From Ruminiclostridium herbifermentans (lineage in GTDB: Bacteria; Bacillota; Clostridia; Acetivibrionales; DSM-1351), in contig NZ_CP061336.1 in NCBI RefSeq assembly GCF_005473905.2, positions 1,410,501 to 1,474,500 of the forward strand: a DNA stretch of 64,000 bases, given 5' to 3'. The notes below the pieces were generated by a model that had not been told where the DNA came from, did not search any database, and saw nothing but the letters and a program-made list of their open reading frames with translations. The position numbers and the translations under genes were made by a program. Below, in pieces: positions 19,093-27,670 of this stretch (position 1 is its first letter; each line of letters opens with the position of its first letter).

Positions 19093-19782
19093 ATGGATGA
19101 GAATGCAGTTACTTTTAAAGGAACGGTTAATGGGCTAACAATTATTTTAAAAGATGATGTGAGCTTTGAAGAACTTGTAAATAGCTTGCTTATAAAGATT
19201 AATAGTGCAGGTAAATTTTTTCGTGGTGCAAAATTAGCTGTAAGATACAGAGGACGCACATTAAACGCCGAAGAAAGAGAGAAACTCTTTGAGCTACTTA
19301 AAGAGAATAGCGGGGCACAAATACTATCTTTTGACGAAGATAAAACAGAAAAGCCAGCGGCAAAAGCAGCATCAAATGGAAACACAAATGAAAGAAATAA
19401 TCAAATTAAAAAGTACACATATTTCAAGGGCATAGATGAAGGTGTAACAAAATTCTATAGAGGAACTGTTAGATCAGGTCAGCTTATTACCTTTGACGGA
19501 AATGTTGTTATATTAGGAGATGTTAATCCAGGAGCAGTTATTGAAGCAACTGGAAATATAATAGTAATGGGATTGCTTAGAGGGGTAGTTCATGCTGGCA
19601 GTGATGGAAACAAGGAAGCTATAATAGCGGCACTAGGACTAAACCCAACGCAATTGCGCATCGGAGATATAATTGCTAGATCACCAGATGATGAAAAGGG
19701 TATTGGAACTAATTTGATTCCTGAGTTAGCATATGTCAAAGATGATAAATTGTTTGTGGAACGCTTTTTACCACAGAGGTAA
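19093..19782 (+). CDS. minC: Septum-site inhibitor MinC
   Basis: Blocks FtsZ ring assembly away from midcell when recruited to the membrane by MinD. N-terminal FtsZ-interacting domain (residues 1-100) and C-terminal beta-helix with FDGNVVILGDVNPGAVIEAT and GNIIVMGLLRGVVHAG, the diagnostic MinC_C pattern. ATG 19093 follows GGTGAT by about five bases and is preferred over ATG 19081. First gene of minCDE. Confidence 0.95.
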   Translation: MDENAVTFKGTVNGLTIILKDDVSFEELVNSLLIKINSAGKFFRGAKLAVRYRGRTLNAEEREKLFELLKENSGAQILSFDEDKTEKPAAKAASNGNTNERNNQIKKYTYFKGIDEGVTKFYRGTVRSGQLITFDGNVVILGDVNPGAVIEATGNIIVMGLLRGVVHAGSDGNKEAIIAALGLNPTQLRIGDIIARSPDDEKGIGTNLIPELAYVKDDKLFVERFLPQR

Positions 19783-19886
19783 TTGACAAATTTAAAAAAC
19801 AAATATATAGTTTTATATGTATTAGTTTAGATATTAAGAAATTTCTTATAAATATGTATTGTTTTATATGAATTGGAGGCAGCTGT

Positions 19887-20687
19887 ATGGGTGAGGTAAT
19901 TGTAATTACGTCTGGCAAAGGTGGTGTTGGTAAAACAACAACAACTGCAAATATTGGCACAGGATTGGCACTAGCGGGTAAGAAAGTGGTGCTTATAGAT
20001 ACTGATATTGGACTAAGAAATCTTGATGTTGTAATGGGATTAGAAAACAGAATAGTATATGACCTTGTAGATGTAATTGACGGTGTATGCAGAGTTAAGC
20101 AGGCATTGATAAAGGATAAGAGATATGAGGGCTTGTATCTTCTTCCAGCTGCTCAAACCAGAGATAAGTCAGCTGTAACACCAGAACAGATGATTAATTT
20201 AGTTACTGAATTGAAGAATGAATTTGACTATATTATAATTGATTGTCCTGCAGGTATTGAGCAAGGTTTCAAAAATGCAATTGCTGGAGCAAATAGAGCA
20301 ATTGTTGTAACAACACCAGAGGTATCGGCAGTTAGAGATGCTGACCGTATTGTTGGACTTTTAGAAGCAAATGAGCTAAGAAATCCAAAACTCCTTATTA
20401 ACAGAGTAAGAATCGATATGGTAAAACGCGGTGATATGATGAGTATTGATGATATTATTGACATTCTTGCTATTGACTTAATAGGTGTGGTTCCTGATGA
20501 TGAAAAAATTGTTATTTCAACTAATAGAGGTGAACCTGCAGTTACTGATGATAAATCATTAGCTGGACAAGCTTACCGCAATGTTACCAGGAGAATTCAA
20601 GGTGAGGAAGTACCTATAATGAACCTTGAAAGCGATGATGGATTTTTATTTAAGTTTAAAAAGTTGTTAGGTTTCAAAACTACATAA
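19887..20687 (+). CDS. minD: Septum-site ATPase MinD
   Basis: Membrane ATPase whose cycling places MinC. Deviant Walker A KGGVGKTTTTANIG at residues 10-23, DTDIGLRNLD, and the C-terminal amphipathic membrane-targeting helix FLFKFKKLLGFK. 266 aa. GGAGG is eight bases before ATG 19887. Followed 13 bases later by minE. Confidence 0.97.
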   Translation: MGEVIVITSGKGGVGKTTTTANIGTGLALAGKKVVLIDTDIGLRNLDVVMGLENRIVYDLVDVIDGVCRVKQALIKDKRYEGLYLLPAAQTRDKSAVTPEQMINLVTELKNEFDYIIIDCPAGIEQGFKNAIAGANRAIVVTTPEVSAVRDADRIVGLLEANELRNPKLLINRVRIDMVKRGDMMSIDDIIDILAIDLIGVVPDDEKIVISTNRGEPAVTDDKSLAGQAYRNVTRRIQGEEVPIMNLESDDGFLFKFKKLLGFKTT

Positions 20688-20700
20688 GGAGGTAAACAAT

Positions 20701-20985
20701 ATGCTGATTGATTTTTCAAAAATCTTTGGCAAATCAAAACCATCAAAGGATGTAGCCAAAGAAAGATTGCAATTGGTTCTTATTCACGATAGAGCAAATG
20801 TATCTCCTGAATTTTTAGATATGATAAAAGGAGAAATTATAAAGGTAATTCAGCATTATATGGAAATAGACGAAAGAGCTCTTGATATTCAGCTTACAAG
20901 AACTAAAAGTGATGATGGAGACAGAGTTGTTCCTGCGTTGATAGCTAATATACCTATAAGAAATGTAAGAAATGCAGGTAAATAA
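20701..20985 (+). CDS. minE: Cell division topological factor MinE
   Basis: Stimulates MinD ATPase and drives oscillation. 94 aa. The MinD-contact segment ERLQLVLIHDRANVSPEFLD is at residues 22-41, followed by the IQHYMEIDERALDIQL beta-strand region. Strong AAGGAGG before ATG 20701. Presence of MinE rather than DivIVA-only control fits a clostridial min system. Confidence 0.96.
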   Translation: MLIDFSKIFGKSKPSKDVAKERLQLVLIHDRANVSPEFLDMIKGEIIKVIQHYMEIDERALDIQLTRTKSDDGDRVVPALIANIPIRNVRNAGK

Positions 20986-21009
20986 AATATAAGGTATGTG
21001 ATTGATAAG

Positions 21010-21396
21010 ATGAACATAGCATTAATGGCTCATGACAATAAAAAAGAATTGATGGCTAGTTTTTGCATAGCCTATAAATCTATTTTTCAGGCTCATCATC
21101 TTATTGCAACACGTTCTACAGGCATTTTAATCAACAAGGCAACGGGGCTAAATGTTAATTTGCTGGCATATGGGAGTTTGGGTTCTCAGCAGCTGTCTGC
21201 TAGAATTGCTTGTAATGAGATTGACTTGTTGATTTATTTTAGGGATGTAAACGTAGATAATGATGCAAATACTTTTTTGCTGTTTAAACATTGTGATGTA
21301 AATAATATTCCGTTTGCTACAAATATAGCGACAGCTGAGGTCCTAATTAAGGGCTTAGAGCGAGAAGATTTAGCTTGGAGAGAGCTGTTGAGATAG
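21010..21396 (+). CDS. mgsA: Methylglyoxal-synthase-fold protein, probably inactive
   Basis: Methylglyoxal synthase converts dihydroxyacetone phosphate to methylglyoxal. Fold landmarks are present: MNIALMAHDNKK, KATGLNVNLL, ACNEIDLLIYFRD and NIPFATNIATA. The enzyme's GGDQQ loop, which carries the catalytic Asp (Asp71 in E. coli), reads LGSQQ here, with one residue deleted and Asp lost; the later PHDPD segment (His98, Asp101) reads DNDAN. The AHD pair and the RD are kept. I infer a catalytically dead or altered paralogue. GTG 20998 is an alternative start. It follows minE by 24 bases, so it is probably part of the min operon. Confidence 0.8.
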   Translation: MNIALMAHDNKKELMASFCIAYKSIFQAHHLIATRSTGILINKATGLNVNLLAYGSLGSQQLSARIACNEIDLLIYFRDVNVDNDANTFLLFKHCDVNNIPFATNIATAEVLIKGLEREDLAWRELLR

Positions 21397-21654
21397 AAAT
21401 TCTCAAACAAATTCAAGAATATTAATCAATTGAAGAACTTTTATTTTGCTATAGATTTGCAGTGCTTTATTTGCAAAATGGTTAATTTGGAGAACTAGAG
21501 TTTTAAGTTCAAACAGTGAAAAATTAAAAATAGGATTCTATATACATTCTAAAATCTTGAAATTTCAACCTTTTATGATTACGGTTAAACAACTGTAAAT
21601 CAATATCTATGTAAAGGTTTGCTATAAAGATTAAATTAATATGAATAAAATTCT
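21397..21654. other. Gap between mgsA-like gene and island left end
   Basis: A/T-rich, with no gene and no strong hairpin. CTTGAAATTTCAA near 21555 is a small palindrome. This is host flank of the island. Confidence 0.4.
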
Positions 21655-21697
21655 AAAAAGCCGAGACATTTAGAGGGTTAGTCTTAGGGATTTTTAA
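21655..21697 (+). repeat. Island left terminal inverted repeat
   Basis: AAAAAGCCGAGACA, then GAGGG, then CTTAGGGATTT, matches the reverse complement of 35993-36031 (AAAAAGCCCAGACA, AAGGG, CTTAGGGATTT) with a two-base length difference in the middle. It lies 40 bases from the 3' end of the recombinase remnant, where one end of such an element is expected. Confidence 0.6.
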
Positions 21698-21710
21698 TCT
21701 TTGAAAAATA

Positions 21711-21749
21711 TCGGCATAGTTTGGTAGTGTTACCGGCTATGCCGATTTT
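21711..21749. terminator. Hairpin at recombinase stop, bidirectional
   Basis: TCGGCATAG 21711-21719 pairs with CTATGCCGA 21737-21745, followed by a T tract on the plus strand and ATTTTT on the minus strand. The recombinase stop codon lies inside the stem. Confidence 0.75.
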
Positions 21750-22352
21750 TCTTTTTCAGTGGTGGATGTAGAAACCGGTGGGTCAAACTCGCCAATGCAG
21801 TTATAGACGATTTTGATACGCTGTACTCGTCTGCCATCAATGCGCTCTGCCTTGTAAACATGGATTTTTTCAACGAACTCCCGGATAATCTCCGCTGTGA
21901 GCTCCTTTATATCTGTGTACTTTCTTACCAAGGTTAGGAAGTGGTCTACACCCAGTGCGCTTTCCTTTTCTGAAGTCATAGTGGATTTTAGTTCTACCAA
22001 TCGGCTTTCAAGGTTTTGTTGCTCAGCTTCATAATTAGCAGTCATCTTGGCAAAACGCTCATCGGAAATTTTACCCTCGATGTTATCCTCATAGAGCCTT
22101 TGGATAATTTCATCTAGCTTTTTGATACGAGCCTGTGATTGCTCTAATTCTCGTTTTCCGTCACGCATACTCTTGTCAAGTTTTATCCTTGTTTTCTTGG
22201 TGACCATCTCCACAAATTCGTCCTCATGATTTCTGGCAAAAGCTGTTATCCGGCGGATACCGTCAAGGAGCAATTCCTCAACTACAACATTTCTTATTTG
22301 GTGAGAACTGCAGCCGCCTTTTATTTTACGGTAGGTAGCACACACATATAAA
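21737..22352 (-). pseudogene. Large serine recombinase, C-terminal fragment
   Basis: About 205 residues: LYVCATYRKIKGGCSSHQIR (the Cys-containing zinc-ribbon region), VVEELLLDGIRRITAFAR, a long charged coiled coil (RELEQSQARIKKLDEIIQRL), and LTAEIIREFVEKIHVYKAER, a DUF4368-type tail. This is the C-terminal half of recombinases of the TnpX/TndX type used by Tn4451- and Tn5397-like elements. The N-terminal resolvase domain with the catalytic Ser is absent: the frame runs into the IS21 end, and beyond the IS an unrelated gene follows. So the IS insertion was accompanied by a deletion. Confidence 0.85.
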
Positions 22353-22433
22353 GTTATAATTAATAATGTACAAATAATATTAAATAAAAATGTACAAATG
22401 GTATGATTACAGGGTACAAAAGGAGGTACCCTA

Positions 22434-23726
22434 ATGATTATCAAAAGTAGTATCATAACAGATTTAAATATTCAAACTGTCAAGGATCTTTATAAGTTAA
22501 AACCATTTATGGAGGACACAACATTGAAGGTTAATAAAAGCCAGATCGCAAGGGAACTTGATGTCGATAGGCGTACAGTTGATAAATACATTAATGGCTT
22601 TCATAAGGCCAAATTCAGAGAATGCGTGAATTGTATCACTGCTTACTATGACATTATTGCAGAGCTTCTATCTGATAACAGCCAGCAGATATTTTATTAC
22701 AGAAGAGTTTTATGGCAATACCTAGTAGACAATCATTCTTATGAAGGGTCTTATGTGAATTTCTGCTACTATCTAAGAAAATATCCTGAACTAGACTCAT
22801 ATTTCAAAAAAAGCAGACCTTCAAACGCAAATAACGTAACCATACGTTATGAAACAGGAATGGGTCAACAAGCACAACTAGACTGGAAAGAGTCTATACG
22901 ATTTACTCTTTCAACAGGTGAAATAATAGAAGTAAACATATTTGTATTATTGCTGTCATACTCACGTTTTAGAGTATACAGGGTATCTCTATCAAAAACA
23001 CAGGACATATTATTTTCATTCCTTGATGATGCGTTTAACACGTTTGGAGGTGTTCCAAGTGAGATTGTCACCGATAATATGAAAACAGTTATGGATGAGC
23101 CAAGAACAGAGTATACAGAAGGGAAAATAAATATAAAATTTAAGCAGTTTGCGGATGATTATGGTTTTAAGGTGCACCCTTGTATTGCAGGAAGACCAAG
23201 AACAAAAGCCAAAGTAGAAGCACCAATGAAACTACTTGATGAGATAAGAGCCTACAATGGAAAACTTGATTACAAGGAACTTAATGAGTTGGTCACACGA
23301 ATAAATAACAGAGTAAACATGCAGGTAAATCAAGGTACAGGTCGTATTCCATTAATGTATTTCAACAAGGAAAAAGCTTTCTTAGGAAGCTTACCAGCCG
23401 ATACCATAAGAAAGCCTTATCAAATAACTCCACATAAAGTAAAAGTAAATTCATCCAGCATGTTCAACCATAATGAATGCCAGTATTCTGTACCACCAGA
23501 ATACATTGGAAAAACTCTTACTTTACAAGTGTATGATGGTTACATACATGTTTATTATAACATGGAATTAATAACTATCCATACCCTTAGTAAAAAGAAA
23601 CTAAATTATTTTACAGAACACTATACTGCTATAGCAAGAAAATCGCATGCATTTAAGGAAGAAAATATAAATGAGCGGGCAAAAGAAAACTTACAGGTTA
23701 TAGGAGAAGTATATAGTTATGAATAA
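22434..23726 (+). CDS. istA: IS21 transposase IstA
   Basis: DDE transposase of IS21 elements. N-terminal helix-turn-helix (KSQIARELDVDRRTVDKYI, residues about 35-55); integrase core with Asp in QLDWKES, Asp in IVTDNMKT and Glu in AKVEAPMK; C-terminal Mu-type beta-barrel (CQYSVPPEYIGKTLTLQVYD). 430 aa, intact. AAGGAGG six bases from ATG 22434. Overlaps istB. Confidence 0.96.
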   Translation: MIIKSSIITDLNIQTVKDLYKLKPFMEDTTLKVNKSQIARELDVDRRTVDKYINGFHKAKFRECVNCITAYYDIIAELLSDNSQQIFYYRRVLWQYLVDNHSYEGSYVNFCYYLRKYPELDSYFKKSRPSNANNVTIRYETGMGQQAQLDWKESIRFTLSTGEIIEVNIFVLLLSYSRFRVYRVSLSKTQDILFSFLDDAFNTFGGVPSEIVTDNMKTVMDEPRTEYTEGKINIKFKQFADDYGFKVHPCIAGRPRTKAKVEAPMKLLDEIRAYNGKLDYKELNELVTRINNRVNMQVNQGTGRIPLMYFNKEKAFLGSLPADTIRKPYQITPHKVKVNSSSMFNHNECQYSVPPEYIGKTLTLQVYDGYIHVYYNMELITIHTLSKKKLNYFTEHYTAIARKSHAFKEENINERAKENLQVIGEVYSYE

Positions 23727-24471
23727 CAGTACATACAACCAGCTATGCCGGAACATGGAAATTCTTGGTCTTGGGCAAATGGTAATTCATCTTGATGAAA
23801 TATCTAATTTTGTGACATCCAACAATCTTTCGTTTACAGAAGGACTACTGAGACTTAGTAATTACGAAGTTGATTTTAAGGAGGCCAAAGCATCTAGATC
23901 TATGATTAAAGCAGCAGCATTTCCTTTTGTAAAGGAATTGAAAGATTATGATTTCAATTTTCAGCCGTCAGTAAATCAGCAAGAAATACAAGAACTTTGC
24001 ACGCTTGGTTTTCTTGAAAGAAATGAGAATATAGTATTTCTTGGTCCAAGTGGTGTTGGAAAGACTCATCTGGCAACATCAATAGGAATAGCTGCAGCAA
24101 AGAAACGTACTAGCACATATTTTATCAAATGTCATGATTTATTGCAGCAACTAAAGAAAGCAAAACTGGAAAACAGACTTGATGTAAGACTCAGACACTT
24201 CTGCCATTACAGACTACTTATCATTGATGAACTTGGCTACTTACCCATTGATAAAGAAGATTCTAATATGTTTTTTCAGCTTATAGATATGAGATATGAG
24301 AGAAAAAGTACCATTCTTACAACAAACATGAATTTCAACGAATGGGATGGTGTATTCTATGACGCAGTTGTAGCCAATGCAATACTTGACAGGGTATTGC
24401 ACCATGCACATGTAATATCTATATCTGGAAAGTCATACAGATTAAAGGATCATATGAAGCAAGGAGAATAG
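23719..24471 (+). CDS. istB: IS21 helper ATPase IstB
   Basis: AAA+ ATPase required with IstA for target selection, related to DnaC. Walker A GPSGVGKTHLATSIG at residues of about 110-124, Walker B LLIIDELGYLP, sensor motif TTNMNFNEW. 250 aa, intact; the start lies within the istA 3' end. Confidence 0.96.
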   Translation: MNNSTYNQLCRNMEILGLGQMVIHLDEISNFVTSNNLSFTEGLLRLSNYEVDFKEAKASRSMIKAAAFPFVKELKDYDFNFQPSVNQQEIQELCTLGFLERNENIVFLGPSGVGKTHLATSIGIAAAKKRTSTYFIKCHDLLQQLKKAKLENRLDVRLRHFCHYRLLIIDELGYLPIDKEDSNMFFQLIDMRYERKSTILTTNMNFNEWDGVFYDAVVANAILDRVLHHAHVISISGKSYRLKDHMKQGE

Positions 24472-24495
24472 TTGTACATAATTATTTAATACTTT

Positions 24496-24690
24496 TTATA
24501 CATTTTTCCTTGACAGTTTATATGCGTGGAGACGATAATACTTGTGCAGTTTTCTATGTTCATCTTCAACGATGCAATCTGACAGGAATAAATCAAATGT
24601 GTTCTTTGCATATTCATCAGAGTAGTATGAGTGTTGCGGGTGAAGGAGCGTTCCTTCCTTATTCATTTTTGTAAGTGGATAGTTTGCCAT
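24496..24690 (-). CDS. Small island protein, 3' end altered by IS21
   Basis: 64 aa starting MANYPLTKMNKEGTLLHPQH with AAGGAGG well placed upstream of ATG 24690. The last residues (KLSRKNV) are read from the IS21 terminal repeat, so the original C-terminus is probably lost. Short acidic/aromatic protein with no recognised domain. Last gene of the minus-strand island operon before the IS. Confidence 0.6.
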   Translation of the reverse strand: MANYPLTKMNKEGTLLHPQHSYYSDEYAKNTFDLFLSDCIVEDEHRKLHKYYRLHAYKLSRKNV

Positions 24691-24791
24691 TTTAAATTCC
24701 TCCTTAAATTATTGTTGTGGGATGTACCAAAAACTTTAGCTCATTTTTGAGCAAAAGCCATACCAACTGTCCGGATATAAGGTTCCTGCGT

Positions 24792-25007
24792 TCATACTGC
24801 TTTGTCAGAAAGATAGGTATATCCAGCAGTACGACAGTATTCGGACAGATCATCGTAACCATTGATGTGAACAGTTGACTGCCCGTCAGTGACGGTATAG
24901 CGGATTTCTTTTGTTACTGTCACAGGGTCTCCGGAACGGTTACGAAGATAGAGTTTACCTTTGATACTGTTGTGACTTTTGCCATAAAGCAGGTCAATTA
25001 GCTTCAT
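24792..25007 (-). CDS. Small hypothetical island protein
   Basis: 71 aa, MKLIDLLYGKSHNSIKGKLY, ending TYLSDKAV. ATG 25007 has GGAGG eight bases upstream and overlaps the end of the preceding 126-residue gene by 14 bases, so translation is likely coupled. Predicted beta-rich with no recognised family. Transcribed with the primase gene. Confidence 0.7.
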   Translation of the reverse strand: MKLIDLLYGKSHNSIKGKLYLRNRSGDPVTVTKEIRYTVTDGQSTVHINGYDDLSEYCRTAGYTYLSDKAV

Positions 25008-25374
25008 GCTGTTTTCCTCCCTTCATATCTTGATTTTTAGTAGCAGTAGTAGCAGAACTGGTAGCAGAGTTTTTTGGTACTGCTACTGCAGAAAAGTGAG
25101 GTATATCAAGGGTTTCCAGCCGGTTGGTAGCAGTAGTAGCAGTACTGGCGAGTTTATACTCACACTCCGCATAATCTTTGAATTCTTTTATTTCTCTGTA
25201 CCAACTTTTTTGAAATTTTGCTAAGAAGTTATAAGAACTGCTACAACTGCTACCGATTGCTCTCAAAGCCTTGCACTGTGGGCATTTGGTGTGGTAGCAG
25301 TTGTGATTTTTACTGCTACCAGCACTGCTACTACTGCTACCATTTTTATAAGAACACAGTTCCGTCATAGCCAT
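24994..25374 (-). CDS. Ser/Ala/Thr-repeat protein overlapping primase end
   Basis: 126 aa from ATG 25374, preceded by GAGGG; the ATG lies inside the 3' end of the primase gene. The frame remains open upstream, but that part is primase antiframe. Contains CPQCKAL and further Cys residues (possible zinc knuckle) and a conserved-looking core FLAKFQKSWYREIKEFKDYA. The remainder is low-complexity: GSSSSSAGSS, STATTATNRL, NSATSSATTATK. These are read in different frames from the same DNA heptamer GTAGCAG, so the DNA rather than the protein seems to be conserved there. Confidence 0.65.
   Translation of the reverse strand: MAMTELCSYKNGSSSSSAGSSKNHNCYHTKCPQCKALRAIGSSCSSSYNFLAKFQKSWYREIKEFKDYAECEYKLASTATTATNRLETLDIPHFSAVAVPKNSATSSATTATKNQDMKGGKQHEAN
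25039..25342. repeat. GTAGCAG heptamer array, iteron-like
   Basis: Twelve GTAGCAG heptamers in about 300 bases, six on each strand. Three composite blocks: plus strand 25039-25070 (GTAGCAGTAGTAGCAG then CTGGTAGCAG), plus strand 25126-25149 (GGTAGCAGTAGTAGCAGTAC), and the inverted block 25311-25342. A smaller inverted pair is CTACAACTGCTACC 25241-25254 with GGTAGCAGTTGTG 25293-25305. Its position directly beside the primase-helicase gene suggests an origin or initiator-binding array. Confidence 0.7.
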
Positions 25375-27643
25375 ATTCCCTCGAAAACTGTTCTTTTGCT
25401 TCACTTGTGAGCGAATAATCCTTATAGTAGGTGTTGCCATTCTGCCGGGTAGTGATTGTAGAATAATCTGCGCCGAGGTGTGAAGCGATAGCTTCCCGGA
25501 ACTCTTTAGCAGTCTTGGCAAAGCCGTTATTGTTTTCCCTACACCAACCTTGGTAAACCTTGTAGATACGGCCTGTGGTACAGTGCTTGTTGATTTTCCC
25601 ATCAGGCCATTCACACATACACTCCTCAAAGAAGGAGACCACAGTATTGTTATCTGACATATATTTTTCTCTTGCGAGGCTTACGCTGTCTGGCTCCGAG
25701 AAACGGTAGCCATTAGTAATAACTTGCTGTAGTGCCTTTATAGTCTTAAAAACAATGCCATCACGCTCGGCATACATTTTGTCAAGGAGCGTTTTGTCCT
25801 GCTTATCCTTCGGAATTACGTTAGGGCAGCGTACTACCATAATGCGGTCATAAACCCATTTGCCATCATCACCACCGAACTTAGGTAGTCTGTTCATGCA
25901 AAACCAAAGTAGACCGTTATAAGTGAACTCAAAGGCTTGCTGTCCTTTGAACTCGGCATACAAGCTATCGCCACCGGTTATTTTCTTAAAGGTTTTCAGT
26001 TCATCCACAGAGAGAAAACTCATATCCGAGCTACCGGCAAGGCGTGTACCATAAATAGCACCGGTGCCGAATCTGGCTTCTATCTCCTTAAGGTCAATGC
26101 CGATAAAGTTCCCTTTGCCGAGCAATCGCTCCACAAGGCTCTTTAGCTGAGATTTGCCGGTATCACCATCACCTACAAGGAAAAGTGCTTTTTTCATTCG
26201 CCATCCCTTGATGTTGGAGATACACACACCGATAAATTCAAGGAGTAGTTGCTCTATGGCTTTATCGCCATTTGTGAGGGTGTGCATATATCCGTCAAAC
26301 ACTGGTGTGGGTGTTTCTCTGCCTGTCCAGCTACATGGAATTTGTATGGTGGAGAGGATGTCCGGGGAATGTGGAGCAAGAGTGACATTGTTTGCAGTAA
26401 TATGAAGCAGGCCATTGCTGAAGTTGATTAAATCCTCATTGGCGTTCAATTCCTCTTGGCTCACATAGTTAAGGTCGGTAATAATATGCTGCAAGGTTTC
26501 ACTGACTTTTCCCATTTTGACAAGTTCCTCATCATAATCCGCAATGTACTGCTTGATAATGCCCATCAGCATATTGTCGGCATAAAGTCGGTAACAGCCG
26601 TTTTCATAGACATATTTCATAAGTCCCTGTTTTCCGTTATCCCTAACAAGCACATAGCGGAGGTGTTCTCGCACATATTTTGCAAGGAGCGGAACGCTAA
26701 CATAGACCTCTCCGGTCTGCTCATTGAATTTTATAAAATACGGATGCTCCATCTTGGATTTGTGGAAGGTGCCATGACAGGCATCAATTCCAGTAGCAAT
26801 GGTAGCTTCTCTGTAATCCTCACGCTCCCATTTTTCACGATAGAGAGCAGAACTGCGAAAGATATCATCAATAGCTGCAGGGTCAGGCCCGGTGCGAAAT
26901 GCAATTAAGGCGCATAGTGCGGCATCCGCTTCTGACTGTGAGCCATACTCAGAGATATCGCCATCATCATATAGCTTTTTAAATTTTTCTCCGTTTTTCT
27001 GTTTACGGAGATTGCAGACAATATCAAATCCTGCTCGGTCACCGTCACGCTTTTCACTGTATGTTATCTTCTCGGTCTTTCGCATATTTTTATCAAGGGT
27101 GGTAAGAACTGCGGCTGTGCTTTCTCTAAGAGGCTCATTTAAAATCACATCTCCTGTGAAAGCTGCAAATCGGTTTGTTAGGCCACCTACATACAATTCC
27201 AGGTGATTATTTGGATTTTTCATATAGTAGGCTTTATCAAGTCTGAGATTGCCGTTCTTATCTGCATAAGTGGGAAGTTTGTCTAAATCGCATTTGCCAT
27301 AAATATGGATACCGCCTCCGCTGACGGAACGCTCAGTATAGGAGTTGAATCGATTAAGCAACATCTCTACAAACGGGTCTGTAAGAGGAATGTGGTCTAT
27401 GTCAAGGAAGAAGTGGCCTTTCGGTATCACAAAGCCAATACCGGCAGCGCTCTGCTTTGTATTAGCAGTGACTGCTTCATCGTAAGTTACCCATGTGTGG
27501 CGGTACTTTCCATTAGTGCCTGTCGCACCACCACCGGCAGCAAAGGGTATTTTGTTGATCCGGTCACCGTCAATTTCCTTGCGCCAGAGAAACCATATCT
27601 TCATATCCATTAGTTCCTGCATTGCGTTCGCCGTCTCGTCCAC
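25346..27643 (-). CDS. Primase-helicase of plasmid/phage type
   Basis: Replication initiator of an integrative element. The N-terminal half (residues 1-290) has GGATGTNGKYRHTWVTYDEA and GIGFVIPKGHFFLDIDHIPL with a DxD pair, plus SVSGGGIHIYGK, the pattern of primase-polymerase-like domains. The C-terminal half is a D5/P4-type SF3 helicase with Walker A GDGDTGKS near residues 488-495, FIGIDLKEIEARFGTGAIYG, and the sensor FTYNGLLWFCMNRLPKF. 765 aa, intact. GTG 27643 is used because GGAG lies five bases upstream; ATG 27610 is possible. Followed by the gene carrying the iteron-like array. Confidence 0.88.
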   Translation of the reverse strand: MDETANAMQELMDMKIWFLWRKEIDGDRINKIPFAAGGGATGTNGKYRHTWVTYDEAVTANTKQSAAGIGFVIPKGHFFLDIDHIPLTDPFVEMLLNRFNSYTERSVSGGGIHIYGKCDLDKLPTYADKNGNLRLDKAYYMKNPNNHLELYVGGLTNRFAAFTGDVILNEPLRESTAAVLTTLDKNMRKTEKITYSEKRDGDRAGFDIVCNLRKQKNGEKFKKLYDDGDISEYGSQSEADAALCALIAFRTGPDPAAIDDIFRSSALYREKWEREDYREATIATGIDACHGTFHKSKMEHPYFIKFNEQTGEVYVSVPLLAKYVREHLRYVLVRDNGKQGLMKYVYENGCYRLYADNMLMGIIKQYIADYDEELVKMGKVSETLQHIITDLNYVSQEELNANEDLINFSNGLLHITANNVTLAPHSPDILSTIQIPCSWTGRETPTPVFDGYMHTLTNGDKAIEQLLLEFIGVCISNIKGWRMKKALFLVGDGDTGKSQLKSLVERLLGKGNFIGIDLKEIEARFGTGAIYGTRLAGSSDMSFLSVDELKTFKKITGGDSLYAEFKGQQAFEFTYNGLLWFCMNRLPKFGGDDGKWVYDRIMVVRCPNVIPKDKQDKTLLDKMYAERDGIVFKTIKALQQVITNGYRFSEPDSVSLAREKYMSDNNTVVSFFEECMCEWPDGKINKHCTTGRIYKVYQGWCRENNNGFAKTAKEFREAIASHLGADYSTITTRQNGNTYYKDYSLTSEAKEQFSREYGYDGTVFL

Positions 27644-27670
27644 CTCCTCTCCATATAATTTGTGCTTTCA

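Larger units (their letters stand above)
22341..24528 (+). mobile_element. IS21-family insertion sequence
   Basis: About 2.2 kb with istA and istB overlapping by eight bases. The ends carry long imperfect inverted repeats: AATGTACAAATAATATTAAA from 22364 inward against the complement of 24472-24504, both with repeated ATGTACAA boxes, and an outermost match CACACATATAAA against CACGCATATAAA. The exact tips are uncertain by about 20 bases because the outer match overlaps what looks like native recombinase sequence. Confidence 0.85.

Noticed and set aside
22353-22456. Hydrophobic N-terminal extension of the recombinase frame
   Set aside because: It is read through the IS21 left end and shares nothing with recombinases.
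25039-25342. CRISPR array
   Set aside because: The heptamers occur on both strands with no regular spacers and no long direct repeat.
24994-25629. A 211-residue minus-strand frame containing the Ser/Ala/Thr-repeat protein
   Set aside because: Its first 85 residues overlap the primase in another frame. The internal ATG 25374 with a GAGGG site gives the real 126-residue gene.
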